A stretch of DNA of 26,340 bases from Fragilaria crotonensis (GCA_022925895.1 JAKSYS010000773.1:1-26340), one strand, 5' to 3'; shown: positions 17,737-26,340, counted from the stretch's first letter. Numbers and translations: made by a program. Notes: generated by a model from the letters alone, not told the origin.

Positions 17737-19008
17737 TTATAAGTGATTAACTTGTTCCGAAAGGTCGGTTCGTAACGTTTGAAATAGACTGGGCATCCAA
17801 ATACGCGGAAGTTGATGAGGCTGGGTTTTCGCCATAACTATAGTGGAAGGAGTTGTAGGATTTCCATCTTGATCAGTAACATTCTTTGCAGGGCAAGCAT
17901 TGACAATTTGGACTGCATAGGCATGAGCATGGTGAAAGAAGGCACCTCCAAGTCTGGCAGTGTTGAGCAGAGTGTTTGCAATGTTGTGGACTTCTCTCCA
18001 TTTGGCTTCACAAATTCCATTCATTTCTTGATGTTCAGGGGCTGCAGCTTCAACTTTGATTCCAAGATTGGTGCAAGTTGAGATAAATTTGGCAGAAGTA
18101 AATGCTGTTCCAGCATCAGTGCGGATAAAGCGGACAGATTGGGTGCGGCCAAGAAGTTCTGATTGTGTGAGCCAAGATTGCAGGGCAGTGAGAATGGATA
18201 AAGTGCTTTCAGTGGGTAGTCCAATCCAACCAGTTAGTTTGCCAGGAGTTGTCACAATGAAAAGGTAAGCAGAATAGTTAGTGCTAGTTGTCAGGCCAAA
18301 GCGAAATGGGTTTCTCAGAAGGTCAAGGTGAAGTTGATGGAATGGTTCTGAACCTTGGCGGAGAGGGACTTTGCTTCTGGCGCGTTTTTGGCTGATTGAA
18401 ATTCTGATTGGCCAAGTTTGAGTGTCAGTGGCTGGTGACAAAATGTGATCATTCCAAACATGGTGAAGGGATCCAGTCATAAGATTGCGGAAATTACGAT
18501 GTGCAAGGCGACGGGATGTGATCTCAAGTGGCAAGGTTGCAGTGGGTTGGTCTGGGTTTGGATTGGTTGAAGTGTCCAAGTGTTGCTCAAAAGTGATGGC
18601 AGGTGAGTTTGAAGTGTCATCAGAAGTTGTGTTGGGTTGGGAAGTCATGGAGAAAGCTTGTTCAGAGGGTAGCTCTTGAAGGATGGTTGGCCATGTGTAT
18701 GTTGAGTTGTTGGGAAAACGGATTGTGGTTGCTCTGTTCTGGATGATGACTGTGAAGTTTTGGGTGGCAGAGATGGCAGTCAGGGAAAGCAGACGGTGAC
18801 TAAGACCTTCAATGTAGTAAACATCAGCAAGACCAAGGATAGCTTTCTGTCCTTCTGTGGTTGTAAAGAAACAGTCAGTTGTGCCTTTGAAAGTGGATAT
18901 CTTGGTGGTTCCATCAGCAAGGGAAACAGGTACATGGCAGGGTTCAACATCATGGAGATCACTGAAAACAGGAGTGTAGTGACTTGTGGCACCACTGTCA
19001 GGAGCCAA
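17737..19008 (-). CDS. pol: Pol: aspartic protease and integrase
   Basis: This open frame (423 codons) is entered by a one-base frame change from Gag near 19010. Protease motif DSGATSHYT starts at residue 4. Integrase follows: LAHRNFRNL...LHHVW suggests the N-terminal HHCC area, but the paired cysteines (CxxC) are not visible where expected (TWPIRISIS there). The catalytic core is intact: Asp229 (HLDLL), Asp298 (RTDAGTAF) and Glu334 (EMNGICE), giving D-D-35-E spacing. The frame ends at 17737 before the integrase C-terminal part. The protease would cut the polyprotein and the integrase insert the cDNA. Confidence 0.9.
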   Translation of the reverse strand: MAPDSGATSHYTPVFSDLHDVEPCHVPVSLADGTTKISTFKGTTDCFFTTTEGQKAILGLADVYYIEGLSHRLLSLTAISATQNFTVIIQNRATTIRFPNNSTYTWPTILQELPSEQAFSMTSQPNTTSDDTSNSPAITFEQHLDTSTNPNPDQPTATLPLEITSRRLAHRNFRNLMTGSLHHVWNDHILSPATDTQTWPIRISISQKRARSKVPLRQGSEPFHQLHLDLLRNPFRFGLTTSTNYSAYLFIVTTPGKLTGWIGLPTESTLSILTALQSWLTQSELLGRTQSVRFIRTDAGTAFTSAKFISTCTNLGIKVEAAAPEHQEMNGICEAKWREVHNIANTLLNTARLGGAFFHHAHAYAVQIVNACPAKNVTDQDGNPTTPSTIVMAKTQPHQLPRIWMPSLFQTLRTDLSEQVNHL

Positions 19009-20926
19009 TTATCAAGATCTGGTGGTCCAAAGCGCTGATATGCAGACATGGGATCATCTGGAAAGTATTCAATTGCATCAGTGCTGGGAGGTGAGTGTGA
19101 CATGGAGGGTACAAAATCATTGTCAGTCAGTGATGGGTTGATTTCCATTTGAGGCAAGTTGGTATCAGGCCAGATTGTTGGTGGTCCATTGTTAAAGACA
19201 GGGTTGGTGTTTGATGAAGCAAGGAAGGCTTGATGGTAATGAGTTGTTTCAGCATGAGGTGAAGATGAATCAGTGACAAAATAAGCTCTGTGATTTCTGG
19301 GAGCAGTGTTCTCATTATTGGTTGGTGATCTTGGGTTTCCTCCATTTCTGTTATTGGTGTTCTGAGGTCTGTTAGTTGCAGTTGGGCATTGTCTTGCATA
19401 GTGACCAGTTCTTCCACAATTGTTACAAACTATGTTGGTGGCATTATTGGGTGAAGGATTTGGCCGAAATGGGGTGGAATTGCTCTGCGGTCGACGCTGG
19501 TTATTGGAATTTGATGAAGTTGGTCGCAAGGGCGGTCGGTTGCCATGATTCGGTCTAGGTGGCGGAGCGTTGCGACGATTGTTTTGGTGATTGTTCGGAC
19601 GGTTTGAATGCTGATTTTGGTTGCTCTGGGGTCTGATTGGTGGCCGATTGCTGCTGCTGTTTTGTTGGGTATAAGGTCGCAAAATTGAGCTGAGAGCTTG
19701 ATGTTGTCGCGGGGTGAATTGTTTCTGGAAAGTCGGACGATGGGTAGGACGATGGAATTGTTGACGGGCAGCATTGGCATGTTGGTTATAATTGCGTTGA
19801 TTTTGTGATGGCAAAGTTAGGCCGCGGGATTCGTCAATATTCAAAAGATGGCTCAAGTTCGGAGAAAGCGGGCAATTCTTCATCGTTAAGTTCGGCTCTG
19901 CGGAGGTCGGCATCAAAACGTTGGTAAGAGGCAGCATAAAAATGGTGATTGCTTCCACCGCGAATGGCTCTTTTAATAAGATCTGCGTCAGTATTGGGAA
20001 TGCCGGCGTGGTAGCAATCGCGCGTCAAAACTCGGATGCGATTCAAATAGGAGGTTGCAACTTCATTGTGGCCTTGTTTGATTGAATAAAAGGCTTCTCT
20101 TGTGTTCAACATGATCTGGAGTAAGCGGGGCACAATGTCGGCGGAGAGTAAAGATTGCAGTTCTGGCATCTGGTGGGCCATCAATAATGTGTTTCTGGCA
20201 AGGGTCACAAACATGTGTAAAGATTAGGTTGTAAATTGCAGTGCCAATGAAGGGATGGGAGTAGGAAATCTGTTTGGGCCAAAGATCAAAGACTTGGCGT
20301 GTCCAGGGAGAGATGTTACAAACGATGCGGAGGTTATCCATGAAGGCATTGAATTGTCGGCGTCGGGCGACAAGATCGGTTGGATAAGAAAGTTTGCGGA
20401 GATTGGCATTTTTGGCATATTTCAAAAGGGTTTTAGTTAAATCTTCAATGGGTGGATAAGTGAAGTCAGTTCTGGTTGAAGAAGTTAGTGCATCTGGGGA
20501 TTGCAAAGGGATCTGAGGAGGGTCATCCTGTTGGTCTTCATTGTCTTCATCATCAGTAAAGAATGTTTCATGAATTGGAGGATAGGCAAAAGTTGGATGT
20601 TTGCAGGTTTGTCCTTTGCTGCAGGTTTGGAGGATTGTCTGTCTTTGGTGAAGAGGATGTTTCAATTTGGGTGTCTGGTTGCACAGATTTTGGAGACAGA
20701 ATTTGTGTTACAGTTCGTGAAAGGCGTTTCAAAGGATTTTCGGCAGGTGTGTCAATTTCTTGAGCTTGGACGTCAGAAGATGGCTGATTTGCATCAATAT
20801 TTGGCGTTTCGTGTCGGGAAATGTCAGTTTCGGAAGAATTGTCAGAAGTATCTGGATCTGCAGTTTCTGGTTCAATTTCAGGGGATTTTCTTCTTGAAGA
20901 GACGATCTACGGGTGCGGACAACCAT
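19005..20926 (-). pseudogene. gag: Gag (capsid and CCHC nucleocapsid), frameshifted
   Basis: Starts at the ATG at complement 20926 (MVVRTRRSS). An acidic, Ser-rich leader is followed by the capsid-like region (RRQFNAFMDNLRIVCNISP, about 20360-20300; AFYSIKQGHNEVATSYLNRI, about 20090-20030), of the type seen in copia Gag. Then an Asn/Pro/Arg/Gln-rich linker and the zinc knuckle CNNCGRTGHYARQC (C-x2-C-x4-H-x4-C) near 19430-19390. Frame changes occur near 20890, 20610, 20130 and 19845, mostly at or next to short homopolymers. Gag would form the virus-like particle and bind element RNA. Confidence 0.85.
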
Positions 20927-21028
20927 AAGGGCTGTGTGTTCACAAAAGATGATTCTTGTTTGTCCAATTGAAATCTTACTACATTACAATTACTGCTGTC
21001 CATTCTTGTAGCATTTACACCAATGTGT

Positions 21029-21107
21029 CTGTACAGGCAAGAAGGATCAGGTAAGTTGCAAGTAGTAACCTGGTTGTTAAAGAGACTAGTGTTCACACCA
21101 GACTCAC
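21029..21107 (-). other. Possible 79-nt intron between ORF1 and gag
   Basis: The ORF1 stop overlaps a good donor (CTG/GTGAGT, intron from 21107) and a pyrimidine-rich acceptor CTTCTTGCCTGTACAG ends at 21029. The 79-nt length matches host introns here. Splicing does not fuse ORF1 to Gag in frame (a stop is regenerated), so any role would be in RNA processing or in making a Gag-proximal message. Consensus only; low confidence. Confidence 0.25.
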
Positions 21108-24100
21108 CAGGGGTTGCTCAAGATATTGGGTTCAGAGTCTTTGATGAAAGGATATTCAGGATGATTGTGTTGTTGCCAATAATATGAAAATGGATTGTGA
21201 GTGATCTGAGACAATGGGTTGCTGAGGGCATTCTCAAGGTGTGGGAGAGCCCAGGATCCATAAACATCGGTGGATCCACGTTTTGTAGTAATCACTTGGA
21301 TGAGGCGAGTTGCAAGAGACAAGGGAATGGTTTTGGGATCATCAATAACATGATAAACAGGGTTTGGTTGGCGCCAAAGTTGGCTAGGATTGTTGGGGCA
21401 AGTCCAGGGATTGGCAGCATAACAGGTGTTCATTGGAATGCAGGCTTGGTCATTGAAAAGCTGTTGGACTGTTGTTGTTGTGTAAGGTTTGATGGTCCCA
21501 TTGTGTTGATGAAAGATGATTGGTTTGTTCTCCTTGTTGTAGATAATAGGGAAAGTGTGAGCACTTGGCAATGGAATAGGAAGCTCAGTTGGGGATCCTG
21601 GAGTGTAAGAAGGAGTTGACTGATGCTCTTGGGTGTTGCCTTGGTAGATAAGGACTTTGGTTGGCAAGGGTGTTTGAGGTAGGACACATTGAGGGTCAGT
21701 GACATTGATGTTGAAACAACTCTGAACATGGTGTATTCATGATCTGGCAGGAAATCAATGGAATGGTTGATGGTATCTGTCTTGATGGGGTCAAAGTAAG
21801 ACTTAAGGGTTGCATAATCACAGTTTCCAATTGGGATGGTGAAGTTCTGAAGATCATTGGAAGTGAGCGGACGGCAGATGACAAAGTTGACGGCAATAGC
21901 AGTGGCTTTTGAATCCATGATTGATAACTGTTCAGGTGTGGGTAATGTGGCCATTGGGAAGGCTGAGCAATTGTGATTCATGAGTAGGTCAACAGGAGGA
22001 AGGGAACCAATGCAGATGTTTGAGGGTTGCAAATGTAAGTCATCTCCAGTTGTGAGTTTGGCAGTCAAAGTTGCATGTTGGCGGAGTGTTGCTGAGATTA
22101 AGACACGGGCAACATGGGAAGCAGATGGAGATATTCCAGTTGTAGGTTCTCCAAAACCGTTGACAAGCGGTGAATGAGTGAATGCAATGAGGGATGCAGA
22201 GTCCAAATGTGCAGGGGTTTGAATATGGGAAGTCCTGGTGCTGTCCAAAGTGGTATCATAGGGACTGGGAGTCAATTGCTGATCTTGGAAGAATTTGATA
22301 ATGAAGCGCGGGACATCTCTGAAGTTACTTCGGTTCGGGAAAAGTCGTAGAGCGGTCGCAAAAGTTGGGATATTGCGAATGATATCAGCAAGTTCAGGGG
22401 TTGGTGAGGGCATGAAGATGTTTGTCCCTGAATATAAAGGTGGATGAGGTACATCATTTTGAAGGCATAAAGGATGGATAGGGAGCATTCATGTCCAAAG
22501 GATCCAGGTTCATAGTCACTCAAAAGGATACAAATAATGATGGGGTGCCATTAGTGAGTTGAGATCTGTGCTCAGAAGAAAGATTGTCCATGACCAAATT
22601 GGTTGTTCTGTTGAAAGTGTGTTGGATGCATTGAATGAATTCCTCTTGATTGGGGTCTTTGTCAGATCCAGCAATGAGAATGGGATAAAGGTTGCACATC
22701 AGGTGGCGAAGATGTTCGGTCGTCAAGTCGCGAATGCATTGTTTGGTGACTGGATTTGACTGAATATAACGTAGGCAGAAGCTTGCAGCTGTGATACTTG
22801 AATCAACACATGTTGGAAGGTTGCACATGGTGATTGGCCCATTGATATCATCTTGAAGAGTTGCATCAGCATAGAAAAGAAGTGAGGCATGTGGATTGGT
22901 TCTGGAATCCAAATCAGAATGGTGTTGCAAAAGGGACATGATGGATTGGGTCCAAGACATTGTCTTCAGGGCAAGGGTGTGCAGTTTGTCAAGGCGGTAT
23001 GGAAGCTCCAAAGTTTCATCATCATCAGATAGTTCAAGAAATGCTGTGATTCCAGTTGATGTGGAAAGGCAATCAAAGGTACTGTCATGGCTGCTGCTCA
23101 AATTGGAAAACAAGGGACTGAAAAGTTCTGAATTGAGACTGATTGCTGGAGAAGGTGGTGCATCAAGATTCCTGGGTCCAGAGGTGTTGAAAGTTTTCAA
23201 ATAATTGTCCTCACATGGTTGAGTTCTGTTTCTGCTTGAAGGGGTTGAAGGGGTCTCAGTTTCATCATCATCAATTGAAATGGTGAATGGGATTGCAGCA
23301 TTGATAGGTGGCTTGACATAAAAGGGTTGGCAACATTGATGGGAGTTGCAAATTGCTTGGACTGGGTTGGTGGTGGTCCTTGCTGGTCTTGGAATATTTT
23401 TCGTCATTTTTATATTTTGGTAGCTTTTCTGGTTGTCATCCTGTCCATGAGAGTTAGGGAATCCAAAGTTTTAACTGTGAAGGAATCTGGGATAAATGAG
23501 CTGGTGTCTGTGCTGTCATCATTGTCTGAGGAATCTGGGACTGAGTAGGAGAGTTTTGAATCATTGGGAGTGCATCAAGTTGTTTTGGAGATTCCTTTTT
23601 GTCGCCGTTGCTTTGTTCTTCAACTTCAACTTCAATGGGAACTTTTTGTGCTTTGGTGGGCAACGTCTGATCGCGAACGGAAAGGCATAATTGTTTGGGA
23701 CACGGGCAGTAGATGGAGAAGACACTTGAAGCATTAACTACGTCACTATCGTCGTCGTCATCGTCATCCATATCGTCATCGCGATAAATGTTGGTCGTGG
23801 AGCGCGCTGGAATGTCGTCAGACGCGTCAGTCATTTCGTCATCGTCCACGGGATCGCCGTTGTAATTAGGAACACGAGCATGGCCGTTAGGTTGGTCACG
23901 AATTGGACGTTGGTAATTAGGAGAGGGGACGTCAGAAGGCGGTGTTGGCGCGCGCGGACGGATAGGCGTGGGTAGGATTTCAAAACCGGTCGGACGCAAG
24001 ATGACGTTTGCGTTATGGGGAAAAATATGGACGGACGGGCTGCCAAATGTCGCAGCTGCAGTACTGAAAGAGATCTGTACGATCGTCGTAGAAAGGTCAT

Positions 24101-25188
24101 TGGCGGTGCGGCGCGGGGTCCAATGTGTCCCAAGTCCAGGACTCTTGGGAGCTGATGGTGCGAATCACCACGATCATGGTCGTGGTCGGAAATTGGGAAA
24201 TGGGGGTTCGCCATGGGGTCGTTTTGAGCGGCGATATCTCCGGATTGGTCGCTCCGATTTTCGTAAGTGGGAGCTCTTTTTGCAGGTCTTGGAGCGCCGG
24301 AGGAGTTTCTGACTTTACTTTTTGTCGTGTGAAGGTCCGAACGCCCAACGAAATTGATTTGTTGACTTCCACATTCACGAACATATTGGCGGGTTTTATA
24401 ACGAATCTCTGGCTGTTTTTGCGTCTGAAAACGCATCCTTTTCGCAGGGGAAGCATCAGGGGAGGAGGCAGGGACGTCTGAGTCATCGAATTGTCGCTTC
24501 CTGGTGGATTTTGGGCGGGTGGGAGCTGGAATCTTGCGGTCGTCGTCACTGCGAACGCTGTAGTCGTCATCTTGGTCGTCGTCGTCGACGTCGCTTTCGT
24601 CGAATAAGTCTGTCTGGGGTTGGTAACTGCGAATAGGGGAAGGATGGTGAGTGCCCTGGATGTCTGGAATGTACTCCTGCTTGATTCTCATTACTTTATG
24701 AGTGTTTGAGCGCTCTGCAGTCGCGCTATCGATGGCCTCGGCGTTGCTAGCCGCTTCATCGTTGTCGTCGTCGTCGGTTTCGGTGGCCCTGAATGTTTTG
24801 TTGCGCCCAATAGGAGTTGTAAGGATGCCCTGGATGTATGGATGAGTCTTTTGGTTGTAGTTGGTGGCGCGGGAAGACTTGTTGTTGCGCTCGGAGTTGG
24901 CGCGTTCGATGGCCTCGGCGATGACGGCCGCTTCATCGGTGTCGGATTCGTAGGTAATTGCAGCATGAGTAGTGGGAGCTTCTTCTTTTCATTGTAGTTT
25001 GTTGATTGCCCAGTTTGGCTCTCTTAGAGCGAGTTAGATAGAGGGTGGGATGGGTGGGCGTAGCGGCAGGAATGTTGACATCTGCGCTGATGACGACTGG
25101 AGGCTCCGTTTCGAGGCAAGAAAGGGGACGAGTCCTTCTTCTTCGACTTCTTGTCGGCTTTCGTAAGGTTGAAGCGAATGGTGGGCAT
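21104..25188 (-). pseudogene. Extra ORF1 upstream of gag, frameshifted, no recognised domain
   Basis: From an ATG in good context (CCACCATGC, complement 25188) to TGA at 21104, coding potential is nearly continuous but switches frame about nine times, near 25115, 24988, 24450, 24130, 23560, 23470, 22525, 22485 and 21690. The conceptual product would exceed 1,300 residues. Features in order: a basic N-terminus; a duplicated DEAA..AEAI..A..ER.N block ending in HPYIQGI (about 24960-24700); acidic DDDD runs beside basic clusters RPKSTRKRQ and PAKRMRF, NLS-like (about 24560-24430); a possibly folded beta-rich section (about 24350-23960); another acidic run (23880-23740); then a long Pro/Thr/Ser/Leu-rich part with scattered Cys and an aromatic end (YYWQQHNHPEYPF). 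It is separate from Gag, whose ATG lies 178 bp beyond. No homology to Gag, Env or known accessory domains is recognised. Confidence 0.6.
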
Positions 25189-25851
25189 GGTGGGTGGGGC
25201 TGAAATGCTGCTGAAAGGGCTGGGGCTGCTGTTAACTAAGTTCTTAAATATTTGTGTGCACTTTGAATCTGGGGGAGCTCTGTTGAAAAATTCTGTTATT
25301 TTCAGTTGCTTCAGATCTGACAGTTTAGATGGAAGCATAACTGAATTCCTGAGCCTAACTAACCTGAAGGTATCAGAGTTAAAAAGGGCAGAGGACGCCT
25401 GCCTAAGTCGGTTGATTCTAGGCGAGTGAACCATGATAGATTCTGCGTGCGAGCGCGGAGTGGAGGCCAGACCATGGTTAAATCGGGCGCACGCCAGACC
25501 GGGGTCGCAGGCAGGTGGTGACGTCACGGTGACGGTATCGGTCGCTACAGTACGAACGTTGGCCGGTGCTACGGTTTCAGGACTACTGGATGCTACGCTA
25601 GCGGCAGAGGAAGCGGGAGTGCTAGTAGCAAACGCGACGGTATACGCGTGGGAGTCTACTGGACGGGTATACTGAGCTACGGTATGACTAGGCGTAACTA
25701 CAGTACATGTAGACGTAGACACAGTGCTAGTAGGCGAAGCAACTGTGCTAGTATCTGTAGGTACGATGCAAGTAGATGGTGCTACGTTGCGCGTAGGTGA
25801 CACTACAGTATGTGGACGTGGGTGGAGTCCTACGGTGACGTCGGTAGCCAA
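25024..25851 (-). CDS. LTR-leader ORF: Ser/Thr heptad repeats plus PIP-box
   Basis: An open frame of 275 codons that begins inside the 5' LTR, passes through the LTR end and primer-binding site, and enters the interior. It has no ATG at 25851; an ATG at complement 25921-25919, one base out of frame because of an extra A in an A-run, would start it, and in the left LTR (one A fewer) that ATG is in frame. Another in-frame ATG sits at the LTR/PBS junction (25434) and another in good context at 25188. Residues about 10-110 are Ser/Thr/Val/Pro heptads. QLKITEFF at residues 182-189 (complement 25308-25285) fits the PCNA-interacting PIP-box Qxx(I/L/M)xx(F/Y)(F/Y) exactly. The end is basic (ADKKSKKKD). 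Whether it is translated is unknown; it could instead be incidental openness of U5. Confidence 0.5.
   Translation of the reverse strand: MATDVTVGLHPRPHTVVSPTRNVAPSTCIVPTDTSTVASPTSTVSTSTCTVVTPSHTVAQYTRPVDSHAYTVAFATSTPASSAASVASSSPETVAPANVRTVATDTVTVTSPPACDPGLACARFNHGLASTPRSHAESIMVHSPRINRLRQASSALFNSDTFRLVRLRNSVMLPSKLSDLKQLKITEFFNRAPPDSKCTQIFKNLVNSSPSPFSSISAPPTMPTIRFNLTKADKKSKKKDSSPFLPRNGASSRHQRRCQHSCRYAHPSHPLSNSL
25415..25433 (-). other. Primer-binding site
   Basis: Immediately inside the 5' LTR the minus strand reads TGGTTCACTCGCCTAGAAT. It begins TGG, complementary to a CCA tRNA 3' end, at the exact LTR edge as expected for minus-strand priming. It is not the common TGGTATCAGAGC initiator-Met site; the priming tRNA was not identified. 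Confidence 0.75.
25518..25527. promoter_or_regulatory. Palindromic CRE site GTGACGTCAC in LTR
   Basis: A perfect CRE palindrome (TGACGTCA core), present also at 14509-14518. A second TGACGTC lies at 25836-25842 and 14827-14833. CRE/ACGT cores are bound by bZIP proteins, and CO2/cAMP-responsive elements of this type are known from diatom carbonic anhydrase promoters. Here they fall downstream of the inferred start, in R-U5, so they could act as downstream elements or be incidental to the coding repeat. Confidence 0.4.
25560..25830 (-). repeat. 21-bp minisatellite in LTR encoding a seven-residue repeat
   Basis: From 25677 to 25823 seven consecutive 21-bp units begin CTAC/ACAC/CAAC/GTAC and keep register without indels; more degenerate units extend leftward to about 25560. 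The same array is at 14668-14814 in the left LTR. On the minus strand it encodes heptapeptides such as TSTVASP, TSTVSTS, TCTVVTP and TCIVPTD. Register kept in multiples of seven codons suggests selection or origin as coding sequence. Confidence 0.7.
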
Positions 25852-25972
25852 GTGGGTACTAGTACACTGGCTATCGCTACAGGGGACTGAACCGTGACGA
25901 CGGCGGGTAAAAAGTCGTCATGGTCAGTTACGCTGCTAGAAAATTGTACATTGTTAAAATCGGTGGCCGGAC

Positions 25973-25984
25973 TAAATATATTTA
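25973..25984 (-). promoter_or_regulatory. TATA-like palindrome of the LTR promoter
   Basis: TAAATATATTTA, also present at 14962-14973 in the other LTR. It is the only strong TATA-like word in the LTR and lies 52 nt before an ATG (complement 25921-25919) in element orientation. The transcription start is inferred from typical TATA spacing. Confidence 0.5.
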
Positions 25985-26340
25985 CAGGTTGACAAATTTG
26001 TGAGAAAATCGTTGATCACAAGTGAGTGATCAACTTCGTTTGATGAGTGTTTCTGAGGAACACTCAGGATCACAAATGAAACGGTGCACGTCTGAAGAGT
26101 GCACGTCTGAAAAGGTGTACGTCTGAAGAGGTCGTACGAGGCCGAGCGTTGGGCGAGAAAATGGTCGTTTATGCAACGAACGACATGAAAACGATCGTTA
26201 CAATTTCCGAGTGGGATATGATTCCCGTACGACAGTAACGATACGACGTATACTGTTTACTAGCCTAATGTGAAGTGTCGTACTGAATAATGTAGATAGT
26301 AAAAATACGTAGGAGCGGTACTAAAAGTCTGTCAAGCAAG

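Larger units (their letters stand above)
14425..26334 (-). mobile_element. Ty1/copia-type LTR retrotransposon, CoDi-like, with extra 5' coding region
   Basis: Two near-identical LTRs bracket an 10.1-kb interior on the minus strand. In element order: 5' LTR (26334-25434), primer-binding site, leader ORF and extra ORF1 (to 21104), Gag with CCHC knuckle (20926-about 19005), protease, integrase, reverse transcriptase, RNase H (to 15319), purine tract and 3' LTR (15321-14425). PR-INT-RT-RH order defines Ty1/copia. Phrases such as KGADFIGAYLQA and SGKYWNIEFSEWL resemble the CoDi elements of diatoms as I recall them. Total length 11.9 kb is about double a typical copia element because of the 4-kb region before gag. 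The coding frames change about 18 times, so this copy is probably not autonomous as written. The flanks (CAACT left, AGCAA right) do not show a target-site duplication. Confidence 0.93.
25434..26334 (-). repeat. 5' LTR of the retrotransposon (right copy, 901 bp)
   Basis: Direct repeat of the left LTR and the promoter-bearing copy for the minus-strand element. In element orientation the TATA-like TAAATATATTTA is at 25984-25973, so transcription would begin near 25945, giving U3 of about 390 bp and R-U5 of about 510 bp. Only six bases of flanking DNA remain before the window ends. Confidence 0.95.

Noticed and set aside
20501-20971. 156-residue + ORF opposite gag
   Set aside because: Cys/Phe/Gly-rich shadow of the Ser/Glu-rich Gag leader on the other strand.
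21029-21107. Intron fusing ORF1 to Gag into one polyprotein
   Set aside because: Splicing at the best sites regenerates TGA, and all three frames after the acceptor stop soon, so no fusion results.
25385-25433. A tRNA half-gene at the primer-binding site
   Set aside because: The + strand ends GAGTGAACCA like a tRNA 3' end, but no proper T-stem pairing is visible; treated as PBS only.
1-26340. tRNA, rRNA or snRNA genes
   Set aside because: No T-loop-like GTTCRA with a matching cloverleaf or Sm-site structure was found by eye; small ncRNAs cannot be excluded.

Overview
This 26.3 kb window looks like nuclear DNA of a diatom or a close stramenopile alga. Two proteins begin with a signal peptide that cleaves just before a Phe and is followed by a Ser/Arg/Lys-rich stretch, the bipartite plastid address of secondary-plastid algae. 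Introns are few, short (about 62-96 nt) and GT-AG. Intergenic gaps are short and genes often lie tail to tail. Two bZIP proteins carry a very similar DNA-contact helix, and the right 12 kb is a Ty1/copia-type retrotransposon whose motifs resemble the diatom CoDi group. Species is not determinable from the sequence alone.

Layout, left half (1-14.4 kb): a probably plastid-targeted FKBP-type prolyl isomerase (242-979, +); bZIP factor 1 (2045-2821, +, no intron); a degenerate tandem repeat of about 140 bp (about 3.29-4.15 kb); bZIP factor 2 (5258-5980, +, one intron exactly between basic region and zipper); a three-exon papain-family protease with inhibitor prodomain and a C-terminal membrane anchor (6041-7960, -), tail to tail with bZIP 2; an inverted duplication (8.3-10.5 kb) carrying two converging copies of the 5' end of an unrecognised gene; a plastid-targeted single-span membrane protein of unknown function (11136-11816, +); the splicing factor BUD31/G10 (12351-13235, +); and, tail to tail with it, a two-EF-hand membrane protein with an in-frame TGA (13345-14119, -).

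Right half (14425-26334): one long LTR retrotransposon on the minus strand, with LTRs of 897 and 901 bp that look about 99% identical. In element order: 5' LTR, primer-binding site, a very large extra coding region upstream of gag (about 4 kb, no recognised domain), Gag with a CCHC knuckle, protease, integrase, reverse transcriptase, RNase H, purine tract and 3' LTR. The coding sequence is broken by roughly 18 frame changes although the LTRs look young. The most unusual points are an open frame that starts inside the 5' LTR, crosses the primer-binding site and continues into the extra coding region, a seven-residue repeat encoded by a 21-bp minisatellite inside the LTR, and a textbook PCNA-binding (PIP-box) motif in the leader ORF. 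The element lies about 300 bp upstream of the EF-hand gene in the same orientation, so its 3' LTR could drive that gene.

The cellular genes have unrelated roles (folding, transcription, proteolysis, splicing, calcium sensing) and show no operon-like link. Splice sites were called by eye from consensus and frame.
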